Assembly (NCBI GenBank): GCA_009835325.1
Contig: VXWP01000090.1
Location: 1 to 46,108, forward strand
From: Gemmatimonadota bacterium
GTDB taxonomy: Bacteria; JAAXHH01
DNA length: 46,108 bases
Direction: 5' to 3'
Within the stretch, counting starts at the first letter, position 1. The number at the start of each line of letters is the position of its first letter. The notes under the pieces were generated by a model. That model saw only the letters and a list, made by a program, of their open reading frames with translations. It ran no database searches and was not told the origin of the DNA. Positions 16,012-23,958 of this stretch are shown here, piece after piece. The translations under genes were made by a program, and so were the position numbers.

Positions 16012-17718
16012 TCACGGAATCGCGGGCCGCCCTCGCTCGTACCGAACCTTCCCGTCCACGATGGTATACACGACTTCCGTGTCCAGGATTTCGTTCTCGG
16101 GCACGGTCATGATGTCCTTCGACAGCACCGTGAAATCGGCGAGCTTGCCTTGCTCGATGGACCCGAGCAGGTCTTCGTGAAACGAGCCGTAGGCGGCGTC
16201 CAGGGTATAGGACCTGAGCGCCTCCTGGCGCGACATGCGCTGGTCGCCGAACATCCCGCCTTCGGGCGTACCGTCGGGCCGCTCACGGGTTACGCTGGCG
16301 TAGAAGGAGGCGATGGGACTGACGTCTTCCACCGGCGCGTCGGTCCCGTTGATGATCTTCACGCCATGCTGCAGCAGCTTCTGCCAGACATAGCCGCCCT
16401 CCGCCGTGCGGGCGCTACCGAGCCGGTCCGGCGCCCAGGGAAGGTCCGAGGTCGCATGTATGCCCTGCATCGACGCGATCACGCCCAGCTGGGCGAACCG
16501 GGGGATGTCCGCCTCGTCCAGGATCTGGGTATGCTCGTCGCGGAACCGGTGGTCCTTCACGTGGGGGAATTCCTCCATCGCCTTCTCGTACATGTCGAGC
16601 ATCATGCGGTTTCCGCGGTCGCCGATGGCGTGGGTGCAAACCTGCCAGCCATGCTCCAGGGCGAAACGGGCGGCGTCGTAGATCATGTCGGGCGGGGTCG
16701 TGGGGAATCCGGAATTCCCCGGATCGTCCTCGTAGGGCTCCAGCAGCCAGGCGCCCCGCGAACCGAGCGCTCCGTCTCCGTACATCTTGACGGCCCGGAC
16801 GGTGAGAAACCCATCGGGGTGAGACCACGGTTTCTGCAGGGCGACCATGGTGTGCAGATTCGAGGCCATCACGTAGACGCGCATGTCCAGCTTGCCCGCG
16901 TCCGCGTACTCCTTGTACAGGTCGATCCCGTCCTCGCCGACCCCGGCGTCGTCGAACATGGTGATACCGTTGGCCAGGCATTCCTGAATGCCGAGTTCAA
17001 GGGCCTGTCGCCGCTGGTTTTCGGTGAAGCCGGGAACGCTCACCAGTCCCATGGCCTTGTCCACCAGGATACCCGTGGGGTTGCCGTCGGCATCCTTGAT
17101 GATATCGCCGCCTTCAGGAGACCGCGTGTTCCGGTCTATACCCATGAGTTCCATAGCCCGGGCGTTGGCAAAGGCGGCATGGCCGTCGGCCCGTCGCACG
17201 TATACCGGGATATCGGGCACGGCCTCGCTCAGTCTGTGGTGGGTCATGAACCCGCGGACCGTGAGCGAACTGCGGTCCGTCCACTTCTCCTCGTGCCATC
17301 CGCGGCCGGTGATCCACTCGCCTTCCCCCACACCCTCGGCCGCCGCGAGCACCCGTTCGATGAGTTCGTCATAACCCGAAATGCCCACCAGGTCGACCGT
17401 CATCTTGGCAATCCCTATGCCCATGAGGTGGCCGTGGCTCTCTTTCAACCCGGGCACCAGGGTCTGGCCCTGGAGATCGATCACCCGGGTATCCGGACCG
17501 ATGAAGGGGTCCACGTCCGCATCGACGCCCACGACGGCAATCCGGTTGCCGATGACGGCCACGGCCTGCGCCTTGGGACGATTGGCGTCCATCGTGTAGA
17601 CTATGCCGTTTTTAAGTACCAGGTCCGCGGTGGACCGGCGTACCTGGGCTTCTCCGCCGGCGGTCCATACCAGGGACATCAGTCCCGCTATGGTCGCTGC
17701 AATCACTGACTGTCGCAT
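16012..17718 (-). CDS. exported amidohydrolase of the YtcJ-like family
   Basis: 568 residues with a signal peptide (MRQSVIAATIAGLMSLVWTA, probable cleavage after GGEAQ). It then reads as a metal-dependent amidohydrolase: the N-terminal beta-sandwich ADLVLKNGIVYTMDANRP, the metal motif SHGHLMG (H95 and H97), the later THAIGDRGNR and RDEHTQI histidines, and the catalytic aspartate in NGTDAPVEDVSP. The layout matches the YtcJ branch of the superfamily, whose substrates are usually unknown; N-formimino/N-substituted amides are candidates. AGGAGG lies 6 nt before the ATG. It is 35 bp behind the B12-binding subunit gene, so it may be in the same transcript, but no shared pathway is evident. Confidence 0.88.
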   Translation of the reverse strand: MRQSVIAATIAGLMSLVWTAGGEAQVRRSTADLVLKNGIVYTMDANRPKAQAVAVIGNRIAVVGVDADVDPFIGPDTRVIDLQGQTLVPGLKESHGHLMGIGIAKMTVDLVGISGYDELIERVLAAAEGVGEGEWITGRGWHEEKWTDRSSLTVRGFMTHHRLSEAVPDIPVYVRRADGHAAFANARAMELMGIDRNTRSPEGGDIIKDADGNPTGILVDKAMGLVSVPGFTENQRRQALELGIQECLANGITMFDDAGVGEDGIDLYKEYADAGKLDMRVYVMASNLHTMVALQKPWSHPDGFLTVRAVKMYGDGALGSRGAWLLEPYEDDPGNSGFPTTPPDMIYDAARFALEHGWQVCTHAIGDRGNRMMLDMYEKAMEEFPHVKDHRFRDEHTQILDEADIPRFAQLGVIASMQGIHATSDLPWAPDRLGSARTAEGGYVWQKLLQHGVKIINGTDAPVEDVSPIASFYASVTRERPDGTPEGGMFGDQRMSRQEALRSYTLDAAYGSFHEDLLGSIEQGKLADFTVLSKDIMTVPENEILDTEVVYTIVDGKVRYERGRPAIP

Positions 17719-17753
17719 GTCTACCTCCTCATAACCTGGCTTGGCGCCACGGT

Positions 17754-18170
17754 CTAAATCTCGTCCGCCACACGCCGGCGACCCACTTCCTCATTGATGT
17801 AGGCGATGATGTCCCGCGTCGATGTGCCCGGGCCGAACAGCTTCCCCACGCCGATCTTTGCGAGTTCCTCCCCGTCGGACTTCGGGATAATGCCGCCGCC
17901 GGTGAGGAGCATGTGCTGGACGCCCTTTTCCCGCAGCAGGTCCATGACGCGGGGGAAGATGGTCATATGGGCGCCCGAGAGGATGCTCAGCGCGACCACG
18001 TCCACGTCCTCCTGCACGGCCGCCTCCACGATCATTTCGGGCGTCTGCCGGAGCCCGGTGTAGATCACTTCCATGCCGGCGTCGCGCAAGGCCGCGGCCA
18101 CCACCTTGGCGCCCCTGTCATGGCCGTCCAGGCCCGGTTTGGCGACGAGAACCCGAATATTTTCCGCCAT
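17754..18170 (-). CDS. cobalamin-binding subunit of methylmalonyl-CoA mutase type (mcmA2-like)
   Basis: 138 residues from the ATG chosen here; an ATG at 18188 would add six residues, but the shorter form aligns with the family start [20 protein letters not shown]. It is a stand-alone B12-binding domain: D15, H17 and G20 form the DxHxxG motif whose histidine ligates cobalt, followed by ALSILSGAH and LLTGGGIIP. Such domains are the small subunits of split methylmalonyl-CoA or related acyl-CoA mutases. The catalytic TIM-barrel subunit is absent from the window. It follows meaB by 48 bp, which supports the assignment. Confidence 0.9.
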   Translation of the reverse strand: MAENIRVLVAKPGLDGHDRGAKVVAAALRDAGMEVIYTGLRQTPEMIVEAAVQEDVDVVALSILSGAHMTIFPRVMDLLREKGVQHMLLTGGGIIPKSDGEELAKIGVGKLFGPGTSTRDIIAYINEEVGRRRVADEI

Positions 18171-18218
18171 GATCGCCTGTTCTCTCATTCCGCGCCGCCG
18201 CGGGACGGCACCGCGACG

Positions 18219-19157
18219 TCAATCCGTCATCCCTTCCATCATCTCCCGGGCGGCCGCCAGGGGGCTCAACTCCCTGCGGGCTACCCGTTCGGAAAGGCGG
18301 TCCATTGCGTCCCCGGCCTCCCGAAGTACCGTCAGGCGGCCCTGCCACCACTCGCCGAGCGCTTTCTCGATGGCCGAGCGCCCCTGGCGCATCCGGCGCG
18401 CCTGCAACCTGCCTTCTTCGGCGAGATGGTCCCGGTGGGCGTCCAGGCGCTCACACAGGTCGTCGATACCGGTATCATCCCGCGCGCTTGCGCTGAGGAC
18501 GGGCGGTTTCCAGCCTTCCTCCCACCGCCCCATGTCCACGATCATCTTCAGTTCCGAGGTGAACCGGTCCGCGCCTTCGCGGTCGGACTTGTTCACGACC
18601 AGCACGTCGGCGATCTCCATCAGGCCGGCCTTCATGGCCTGGATGCTGTCACCCGATTCCGGCGTGAGCAGGACGACGGTCGTATCGCTGACATCGGAGA
18701 CATCAAGGGTGGACTGGCCTACGCCTACGGTCTCCACAATGATAACATCTTTGCCGAAGGCGTCAAGGGCCGTCATCGCGTGCGGCGTCGCCTCCGAAAG
18801 CCCGCCGGTATGGCTCCGGTCGGCCTGGCTGCGCATGAACACCTGCGGGTCGTCCCACGAGCCCTGCATGCGGAGCCGGTCGCCAAGCAGCGCGCCGCCG
18901 GTGAAGGGGCTCGTCGGGTCCACCGCGATGATGCCTACCGTGCGGCCGCTTTTTCGCAGCCGGGCGGTGAGACGGTCTGCAAGGGTGCTCTTGCCGGAAC
19001 CGGGCGGCCCCGTGATCCCTATGCGGCGGGCCTTGCCGGAACGGGGATACAGCACGTCCAGCAAGGCGGAGCGCCGGTCTCTGTCGTTTTCAAGGAGGGT
19101 GATGACGCGGGACAGGGCGGTCCGGTCGCCGGCAAGAAAACGGTCGAGTAGTTTCAT
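18219..19157 (-). CDS. meaB: methylmalonyl-CoA mutase-associated GTPase MeaB
   Basis: 312 residues from the ATG at 19157, giving the normal MeaB start (MKLLDRFLAGDRTALSRVITLLEN). The open frame extends further upstream but overlaps recJ. Motifs: Walker A GPPGSGKST at 50-58, IAVDPTSPFTGGALLGDRLRM, ETVGVGQST (Walker B/switch), and the guanine motif NKSD. MeaB is a G3E-family GTPase that protects acyl-CoA mutases and gates cofactor loading. The downstream neighbour is the B12-binding mutase subunit. Confidence 0.94.
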   Translation of the reverse strand: MKLLDRFLAGDRTALSRVITLLENDRDRRSALLDVLYPRSGKARRIGITGPPGSGKSTLADRLTARLRKSGRTVGIIAVDPTSPFTGGALLGDRLRMQGSWDDPQVFMRSQADRSHTGGLSEATPHAMTALDAFGKDVIIVETVGVGQSTLDVSDVSDTTVVLLTPESGDSIQAMKAGLMEIADVLVVNKSDREGADRFTSELKMIVDMGRWEEGWKPPVLSASARDDTGIDDLCERLDAHRDHLAEEGRLQARRMRQGRSAIEKALGEWWQGRLTVLREAGDAMDRLSERVARRELSPLAAAREMMEGMTD

Positions 19158-19171
19158 AGCGGGATCGGAGG

Positions 19172-20881
19172 CTATACCGTGCCGAGTTGTATGTCTTTTA
19201 TTCTCATCTGGAGGCTGGTTTCGCCCCGAAAGGTGTTTTCCTCGAGGGTGTAGGCCAGGTCCAGGCGGTCCCGGCTGTCGTTCAGGCGATCGGCGAAATG
19301 CGCCATGCCGAAACCGATCGCGTCCATGGTGCGGCCTTTCTGCCTGACCCTGAACCTCAGATGTTTCTTTTCCATCCCGATGGTCCGGAGTTTTCCGACG
19401 ACGCTCAGGTTGCGGGACACAAGTACGGGGTGGTGGTTCGCCGGACCGAAGGGCCCGATCATCTTCATCAGCTTGACCATGCGCGGGGTCACCTCGTCGA
19501 GTTCGATTTCCGAGTCGATTTCGAGCTTGGGGATGAAATCGGCCGGCGTCGCGCGCGCCGCGACCACGTCGTTGAAACGCTGCCGGAATTCGTCGATGCG
19601 GTCCTTTTCGATGGACAGGCCCGCCGCGTGGTGGTGGCCGCCGAACTGGATCAGCAGGTCGGAGCATTCCTTGATGGCGTTGTACAGGTGGAAATCGCCC
19701 ACGGTCCGCGCCGAGCCGCGGCCCTTCTCCCCCGCGGTCGAGATCATCACGACCGGCCGGTTGAAAGCCTCCACCATGCGGGACGCCACGATGCCGATGA
19801 TGCCGGGGTGCCAGGTGTCCGAAGCGAGCACGAGGCCTTTCGACTCCCTGAGGACCGGGTCCTTCTCCACGAGGTCCCGGGCGGCTTCGAAGGTGAGCGT
19901 ATCCTCCTTGCGCCGCCGCTTGTTCTCCACGTTCAGCTCTTCGGCCAGTTGCGCCGCTTTTGTCTGGTCTTCGGTGATCAGGAGATCGACCACGCGCGTG
20001 GCGTCGCCCATGCGGCCGGCGGCGTTTATCCGGGGCGCCAGCAGGAAGAGCATGTGGCCCGTGGACAGTTCCTTCTCCCGCAGCCCCGCGACGTCCAGCA
20101 GGGCCTGCAGGCCCGATTTGTGCGTCTGCTGCATCATGTCCAGGCCGTACTTGGTCAGCACCCGGTTCTCGTCGCGCAGGGGGACGATGTCCGCCGTGGT
20201 ACCCAGGGCCACGAGGTCCATGTGCGTATACACCGTGTTTTCCGGCAGTCCCACGTGTTCGGCCAGCGCCTGTGCCACTTTGTACGCCAGGCCGACGCCG
20301 CAGAGCTCCTTGAAGGGGTATTCGCAGTCGTCCCGCTTGGGATTCAGAATGGCCACGCTGTTCGGAAGGGTATCGCCCGGCACATGGTGATCGATGATGA
20401 CGACGTCGATGCCCATTTCACGTGCCTGTTCCACTTCGGCGTTCGCGGTAATCCCGCAGTCGACGGCCAGGATCAGCGTGACGCCGCGGCTCCTGGCTTC
20501 CTCCAGGCCTTCGATGGACAGTCCGTAACCGTCGGTCATGCGGTTGGGTATGTAGGAGGAGATCCGGTCCGTCAGCAACTTGATGGTCAGGTACAGCAGC
20601 GTGGTCGCCGTCGTGCCGTCCACGTCGTAATCGCCGAAGACCATGATGTGTTCCCCGCCCTGGATGGCGTCGTGAATCCGTTCCACGGCCAGATCCATGT
20701 CCGCCATGAGAAAGGGGCTGTGCAGGTCTTCAAGGGTGGGCTTCAGGAAATAACGGGCGTCGTCAAAAGTCGAAACGCCCCGGTTGAGCAGGATCTGCGC
20801 GATCACGCGCGGGACGTTGATCAGCTCCATCATCTGGGGAACCTGGGGATGTTCGTCTAGTAGGACCCAGCGGCTGTTCAT
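19172..20881 (-). CDS. recJ: single-stranded-DNA-specific exonuclease RecJ
   Basis: 569 residues, normal for RecJ. The DHH phosphoesterase core has FGDYDVDGTTATTLL at about 80-95, VDCGITA, the DHH motif in VIIDHHVPGD and ILNPKRDDCEYPFKELCGVGLAYK. The DHHA1 domain has GGHHHAAGLSI, and a C-terminal OB-like domain follows (GKLRTIGMEKKHLRFRVRQKG). RecJ degrades single-stranded DNA 5' to 3' in recombination and mismatch repair. It starts 44 bp downstream of the RNase P RNA and ends 14 bp before meaB, heading the long minus-strand run. Confidence 0.95.
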   Translation of the reverse strand: MNSRWVLLDEHPQVPQMMELINVPRVIAQILLNRGVSTFDDARYFLKPTLEDLHSPFLMADMDLAVERIHDAIQGGEHIMVFGDYDVDGTTATTLLYLTIKLLTDRISSYIPNRMTDGYGLSIEGLEEARSRGVTLILAVDCGITANAEVEQAREMGIDVVIIDHHVPGDTLPNSVAILNPKRDDCEYPFKELCGVGLAYKVAQALAEHVGLPENTVYTHMDLVALGTTADIVPLRDENRVLTKYGLDMMQQTHKSGLQALLDVAGLREKELSTGHMLFLLAPRINAAGRMGDATRVVDLLITEDQTKAAQLAEELNVENKRRRKEDTLTFEAARDLVEKDPVLRESKGLVLASDTWHPGIIGIVASRMVEAFNRPVVMISTAGEKGRGSARTVGDFHLYNAIKECSDLLIQFGGHHHAAGLSIEKDRIDEFRQRFNDVVAARATPADFIPKLEIDSEIELDEVTPRMVKLMKMIGPFGPANHHPVLVSRNLSVVGKLRTIGMEKKHLRFRVRQKGRTMDAIGFGMAHFADRLNDSRDRLDLAYTLEENTFRGETSLQMRIKDIQLGTV

Positions 20882-20925
20882 GTAGATTGTCGGATATTGA
20901 GGGTGATCGTATTGCCAGGTACTGT

Positions 20926-21315
20926 AAAACGTCCAAGCCGACCGTAAGCCGAGTTCTGTGCCTTCGCAGTGAAGGTGGCGATCATCTATCTGGGACGGCT
21001 GTCGCCAGCCGCCTCGTGCGACCTAACCCGAGAGTCTCCGGTTTCCCGGCGGTCGAGACGGGCCGTCTCTCCTCTCCTATTCGGTCTTGCACCAGATGGG
21101 GTTTGTCCTGCCGGACCGGTTACCCGGACCGCGGTGAGCTCTTACCTCGCCTTTTCACCTTTGCCTCCCCGAAGGGATCGGCCGTGTGTTTTCTGTGACA
21201 CTTTCCGTGGCATCACTGCCCCCTGCCGTTAGCAGGCATCCCGCCCTGCGGTGCTCGGACTTTCCTCGTCCGCCTGGACGGCGAACGCGATCGCCTGGTC
21301 GACTTGGGACGTTTT
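20926..21315 (-). ncRNA. rnpB: RNase P RNA (bacterial type A)
   Basis: About 390 nt on the minus strand. Conserved blocks, read on that strand, are GAGGAAAGTCCGAGC, ACAGAAAACACACGGCC-like, AGGTAAGAGCTCACCGC, ATAGATGATCGCC and ACAGAACTCGGCTTACGG. The P1 helix closes perfectly: AAAACGTC (21315-21308) with GACGTTTT (20933-20926), extended by CCAAG/CTTGG and CGACC/GGTCG. This is the catalytic RNA that matures tRNA 5' ends. The ends are set from P1 and are good to a few bases. Small open frames across this locus are not genes. Confidence 0.96.
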
Positions 21316-21323
21316 ACCTGTAC

Positions 21324-21352
21324 AATATAACACAGGACGCTGCGCGGTTCAA
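21324..21352 (-). promoter_or_regulatory. promoter of rnpB
   Basis: TTGAAC at 21352-21347, a 17-bp spacer and TATATT at 21329-21324 on the minus strand. The -10 box ends 8 bp before the first base of the P1 helix. The -35 box overlaps the TGA stop codon of the upstream zinc-ribbon gene. Confidence 0.75.
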
Positions 21353-22065
21353 TACTCCAGCCCTTCTTCCAGGATCAGGATCCGGCCGCAACTCTCACAG
21401 GATATAAGCCTCCGCCCCTGGCGGATCTGCATGATGACCTGTAGCGGGATCACGTGGAAACAGCCGGAGCAGGCCCCCTTCTTCAGCGGTACGACGGTCA
21501 TCCCCCGCAGGTTCCGCCGGATCCGGTCGTATACCTTCAGGACCTGGTTCTCCACGCGCATGGCCATCCGCTTCCGCTCGTCCATTTTGACGGCGACGTC
21601 CTCGTCCACCGCCGAAAGCCTGGACTCGAGGGCCGTGCGCTCCTCGCCGAAGCGTTCGATGAGCGATTCGGTCTCGCCGCGTATGGTCTCCAGGGTCTCC
21701 TGTTCGGTCTCGGCCTCGGAGATCAACTGCAGAATCGCGTCCTCGAGTTCGGAGATGCGGTTCTTCTGCGCCTGGATCTCCGCCTGGAGGGCGTCGTACT
21801 CCTTGTTGGTCTTTACGCTGTACAGCTGTCCCTGGTACTTCTTGACCTGTTCCTGCGCGGCCTGCAGGTCCCGTTCGTGCTGACGCCGGTCCTTCTCGAT
21901 GTCCTCGACTTTCGTTTCCTGGTCCGAGAGCCTGGTCTCCGCCTCGGACTGGGCCGTCTCCATCGTCTCCAGCTGGTTAGGTATGTCTACCTTGAATTGT
22001 TCGAGTTCGTGCAAGTCCTGATCCGTCTTCTGCAATTCCAACAGCGCTCTCAAGCTCTCCTGCAT
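21349..22065 (-). CDS. coiled-coil protein with C-terminal C4 zinc ribbon (CdsZ-type)
   Basis: 238 residues. Residues 1-190 form a long coiled coil rich in Glu, Gln and Lys. The C-terminus is a C4 zinc ribbon, with CSGC at 199-202 and CESC at 223-226. This is the widespread zf-RING_7/CdsZ family (related to chlamydial CT398), which has been linked to secretion and transcription factors but has no settled general function. GAGGG lies 10 nt before the ATG. The gene is directly upstream of rnpB and downstream of a pseudoknotted RNA whose terminator ends 36 nt before the start codon, so expression may depend on read-through of that terminator. Confidence 0.88.
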   Translation of the reverse strand: MQESLRALLELQKTDQDLHELEQFKVDIPNQLETMETAQSEAETRLSDQETKVEDIEKDRRQHERDLQAAQEQVKKYQGQLYSVKTNKEYDALQAEIQAQKNRISELEDAILQLISEAETEQETLETIRGETESLIERFGEERTALESRLSAVDEDVAVKMDERKRMAMRVENQVLKVYDRIRRNLRGMTVVPLKKGACSGCFHVIPLQVIMQIRQGRRLISCESCGRILILEEGLEY

Positions 22066-22101
22066 GCGGCCTCAGCCCTCCATGGAGATGAAAAGGCGGA
22101 C

Positions 22102-22130
22102 AAAAAAAAATGCACGCTGACCGTGCATTT
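22102..22130 (-). terminator. intrinsic terminator of the small RNA
   Basis: Read on the minus strand: AAATGCACG (22130-22122), loop GTCAG, CGTGCATTT (22116-22108), with the stem running into nine consecutive T (22110-22102). This is a textbook intrinsic terminator. The plus-strand reading lacks a T-run, and no gene converges on it. Confidence 0.9.
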
Positions 22131-22259
22131 CCCTTCGCTTCAATCTGGTGTTGCCGCGCCCCGGGTCCGAAGAGGCAACTGCAGTCGGACCAGACAGACA
22201 ATCGGGCACGAAGACCTATCCATCCTTTTCCCAATACTACTTGATTTTTCGATCATAGT
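22102..22259 (-). ncRNA. structured small RNA or riboswitch-like leader of unknown family
   Basis: About 158 nt on the minus strand, from the start predicted by the promoter below to the end of an intrinsic terminator. It holds a perfect H-type pseudoknot: stem 1 pairs GGTCCGA (22191-22185) with TCGGACC (22170-22164), and the stem 1 loop contains GTTGCC (22179-22174), which pairs with GGCAAC (22155-22150). An alternative hairpin, TCTGGT (22194-22189) with ACCAGA (22149-22144), competes with stem 1. An upstream CGTGC (22210-22206) can pair with GCACG in the terminator's 5' arm, giving a possible antiterminator. I do not recognise the family; it does not read as 6S, SRP or tmRNA. Downstream lies the zinc-ribbon gene. 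Confidence 0.7.
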
Positions 22260-22264
22260 CAATA

Positions 22265-22293
22265 AAGATAATGCCGTAGGCATGTAGTGTCAA
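22265..22293 (-). promoter_or_regulatory. promoter of the small RNA
   Basis: On the minus strand: TTGACA at 22293-22288, 17-bp spacer, TATCTT at 22270-22265. A start near 22259 is expected. The -35 box is only 22 bp upstream of the ridA-like start codon on the other strand, so the two transcription units share this gap. Confidence 0.75.
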
Positions 22294-22314
22294 CCAAAAT
22301 CAGGGGAGGTTATC

Positions 22315-22833
22315 ATGGGCCCGCCCATACGACTCGGGGTGGTCAGGAAGGAAGAAAGCTTCGAGTTTAACATCGTGATTTCCAGGTGGCTGTTCGCCGG
22401 CCTCACGGCGCTGCTCGTCGCCGCCGTTTCGCTGGGGTACGCCGTCATGCCCGCCCAGTCGCAGGACGACCGGGGCCGCAAGGCGGTCAACCCGGGCCCG
22501 AACTACAGCGAGGCTATCGAGGCGGGCGATTTCGTGTTCCTGTCCGGAAAGATCGCGGCCGTCCGGGGCCGGATCATCCCCGGCGGTATCGAGGCGGAAA
22601 CGAAAATGGTCATGGACAACCTGCAGAGAGCCCTGGCCAAGTCCGATCTGACGATGGACGACGTGGTCAAGGCCACGGTGTTTCTCAACGACCTGAATGA
22701 CTTCTCCGCTATGAACGAAGTGTACCGGTCCTACTACACGGGCGATCCGCCGGCCCGGTCCACCATACAGTCCGGTGTCGTGCTGAATGCCGGCATCGAG
22801 ATCGACCTGATCGCCTACCGCGGCGGCAAGTAG
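22315..22833 (+). CDS. RidA/YjgF family protein with an N-terminal membrane or export segment
   Basis: 172 residues. A strong site, AGGGGAGG, lies 5 nt before the ATG. Residues 23-45 are hydrophobic (WLFAGLTALLVAAVSLGYAV), followed by MPAQSQDD, which looks like a signal-anchor or cleavable signal. From about residue 55 on it is a RidA domain: NPGPNYSEAIEAGDFVFLSGKIA, VMDNLQRALAKSDLTMDDVVKATVFLND, and the substrate-binding Arg in PPARSTIQS. Cytoplasmic RidA hydrolyses reactive enamines/imines from PLP enzymes; an exported member must act on other compounds, or be only a binding protein. A five-unit 11-bp repeat begins at its last codons. Confidence 0.85.
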   Translation: MGPPIRLGVVRKEESFEFNIVISRWLFAGLTALLVAAVSLGYAVMPAQSQDDRGRKAVNPGPNYSEAIEAGDFVFLSGKIAAVRGRIIPGGIEAETKMVMDNLQRALAKSDLTMDDVVKATVFLNDLNDFSAMNEVYRSYYTGDPPARSTIQSGVVLNAGIEIDLIAYRGGK

Positions 22834-22879
22834 CCGGCAAGTAGTCGGCGAGCAGTCGGTAACTGGCCGGCAATTTGTC
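22825..22879. repeat. 11-bp tandem repeat across the ridA-like stop codon
   Basis: Five units of GGCAAGTAGYC type at 22825-22835, 22836-22846, 22847-22857, 22858-22868 and 22869-22879, increasingly diverged. The TAG stop of the RidA-like gene lies in unit one. Confidence 0.8.
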
Positions 22880-22903
22880 GACGGATCTTTCCAATATAGG
22901 CGA

Positions 22904-23923
22904 ATGAACGAGAAAACGACCGCCGGCGTGATCGGACTGGGGCTGGGACGGGCCCATCTCGCCGGTTATCTCGCGGACGAACGGGTGGAAGTCGTCGGGC
23001 TGGCCGACCTGGACGTGGGGCTGGCCGAGCGGACCGCGTCGGAACACGGCGTGCCTCACGCGTTTTCCGCCTACCGGGACCTGCTCGCCCTCGGCCCCGA
23101 TCTCGTCAGCGTCTGCCTTCCGAATTTCCTGCACGCGCCCGTGACCATCGACGGCCTGGACGCCGGCGTCCACGTGCTGTGCGAGAAGCCCATGGCGCTG
23201 AACGCGGCCCAGGCGCGCGACATGGCCGCCGCCGCCCGGCGCAACGGCCGCTACCTCATGATCGCCCTGAACAACCGGTTCCGCGCCGAGACGCAGATCC
23301 TGAAGAAGCTGGTCGAGCAGGACGTACTGGGCGAGATCTACTACGCGAAGACCGGGTGGTTGAGGCGAAGCGGCATACCGGGCGCCGGGACCTGGTTTAC
23401 GCGCAAGGCCCAGGCCGGCGGCGGGCCCTTGATCGACCTGGGCGTCCACATGATCGATCTGACGCGCTGGCTCATGGGCAATCCGCGGCCCGTGTCCGTG
23501 GTGGGCGCCACCTACGCCCGGCTGAGCGATTCGGTGGAAGGCGTCTTCGACGTGGAAGACCTCGCCGCGGCATTCATCCGGTTCGAGGGCGATGCCACGC
23601 TCGTCGCGGAGACGAGCTGGGCCTCCCACGTGCCTTCGGAAGGCTCCTACGTCAAGCTCATGGGCACCCGGGGCGGCGCCGAGATCACGGGCAACGATTT
23701 AACCGTCTATACCGACCTGCACGGCGAACAGGTGGATATCACGCCCGCCTACGCGCCGCGGGAATGGTCGGACTGCATCGCGGCCGAGATCGCCCATTTC
23801 GTGGACTGCATCCGGGCCGGTCGAACGCCCATGTCTACGGGCGAGCAGGGCGTCGAGATCATGCAGATCCTGGATGGTGTCTACGAATCGGCCGCGGGCA
23901 ACCGGATGGTCCGGATCGACTAG
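22904..23923 (+). CDS. Gfo/Idh/MocA family oxidoreductase
   Basis: 339 residues. The N-terminal Rossmann domain begins AGVIGLGLGRAHLAGY (nucleotide-binding glycines) and continues to the family's EKPMALN motif, with the catalytic-type lysine in CEKP, at about residue 95. The C-terminal domain has the NNRFRAE loop, GGGPLIDLGVHMIDLTRWLMG (the D and H of the usual catalytic triad) and a MQILDGVYESAAGNRMV end. NAD(P)-dependent sugar or inositol dehydrogenases are typical members, but the substrate cannot be read from sequence. It is probably a single-gene unit behind the RidA-like gene and convergent with the lipoprotein gene. Confidence 0.9.
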   Translation: MNEKTTAGVIGLGLGRAHLAGYLADERVEVVGLADLDVGLAERTASEHGVPHAFSAYRDLLALGPDLVSVCLPNFLHAPVTIDGLDAGVHVLCEKPMALNAAQARDMAAAARRNGRYLMIALNNRFRAETQILKKLVEQDVLGEIYYAKTGWLRRSGIPGAGTWFTRKAQAGGGPLIDLGVHMIDLTRWLMGNPRPVSVVGATYARLSDSVEGVFDVEDLAAAFIRFEGDATLVAETSWASHVPSEGSYVKLMGTRGGAEITGNDLTVYTDLHGEQVDITPAYAPREWSDCIAAEIAHFVDCIRAGRTPMSTGEQGVEIMQILDGVYESAAGNRMVRID

Positions 23924-23950
23924 TGGTCCTCGGGATGGTCCGGCTCGACT
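23904..23950. repeat. 18-bp direct repeat across the Gfo/Idh/MocA stop codon
   Basis: An 18-mer of the form GGATGGTCCGGmTCGACT occurs at 23904-23921 and 23933-23950 with one mismatch and a 29-bp period. The stop codon follows the first copy. Confidence 0.75.
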
Positions 23951-23958
23951 GGCAGTGA

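Noticed and set aside
20887-21407. Small plus-strand open frames at the RNase P locus
   Set aside because: The region folds and reads as rnpB on the minus strand; the frames carry no recognisable protein features.
22102-22130. Terminator of a plus-strand gene
   Set aside because: No plus-strand gene ends near it, and the T-run follows the stem only on the minus strand.
22102-22259. 6S RNA (ssrS), SRP RNA or tmRNA
   Set aside because: The 5' and 3' ends do not pair, and the 6S central bubble, the SRP GGAAGGAA-type loop and tmRNA ends are absent.
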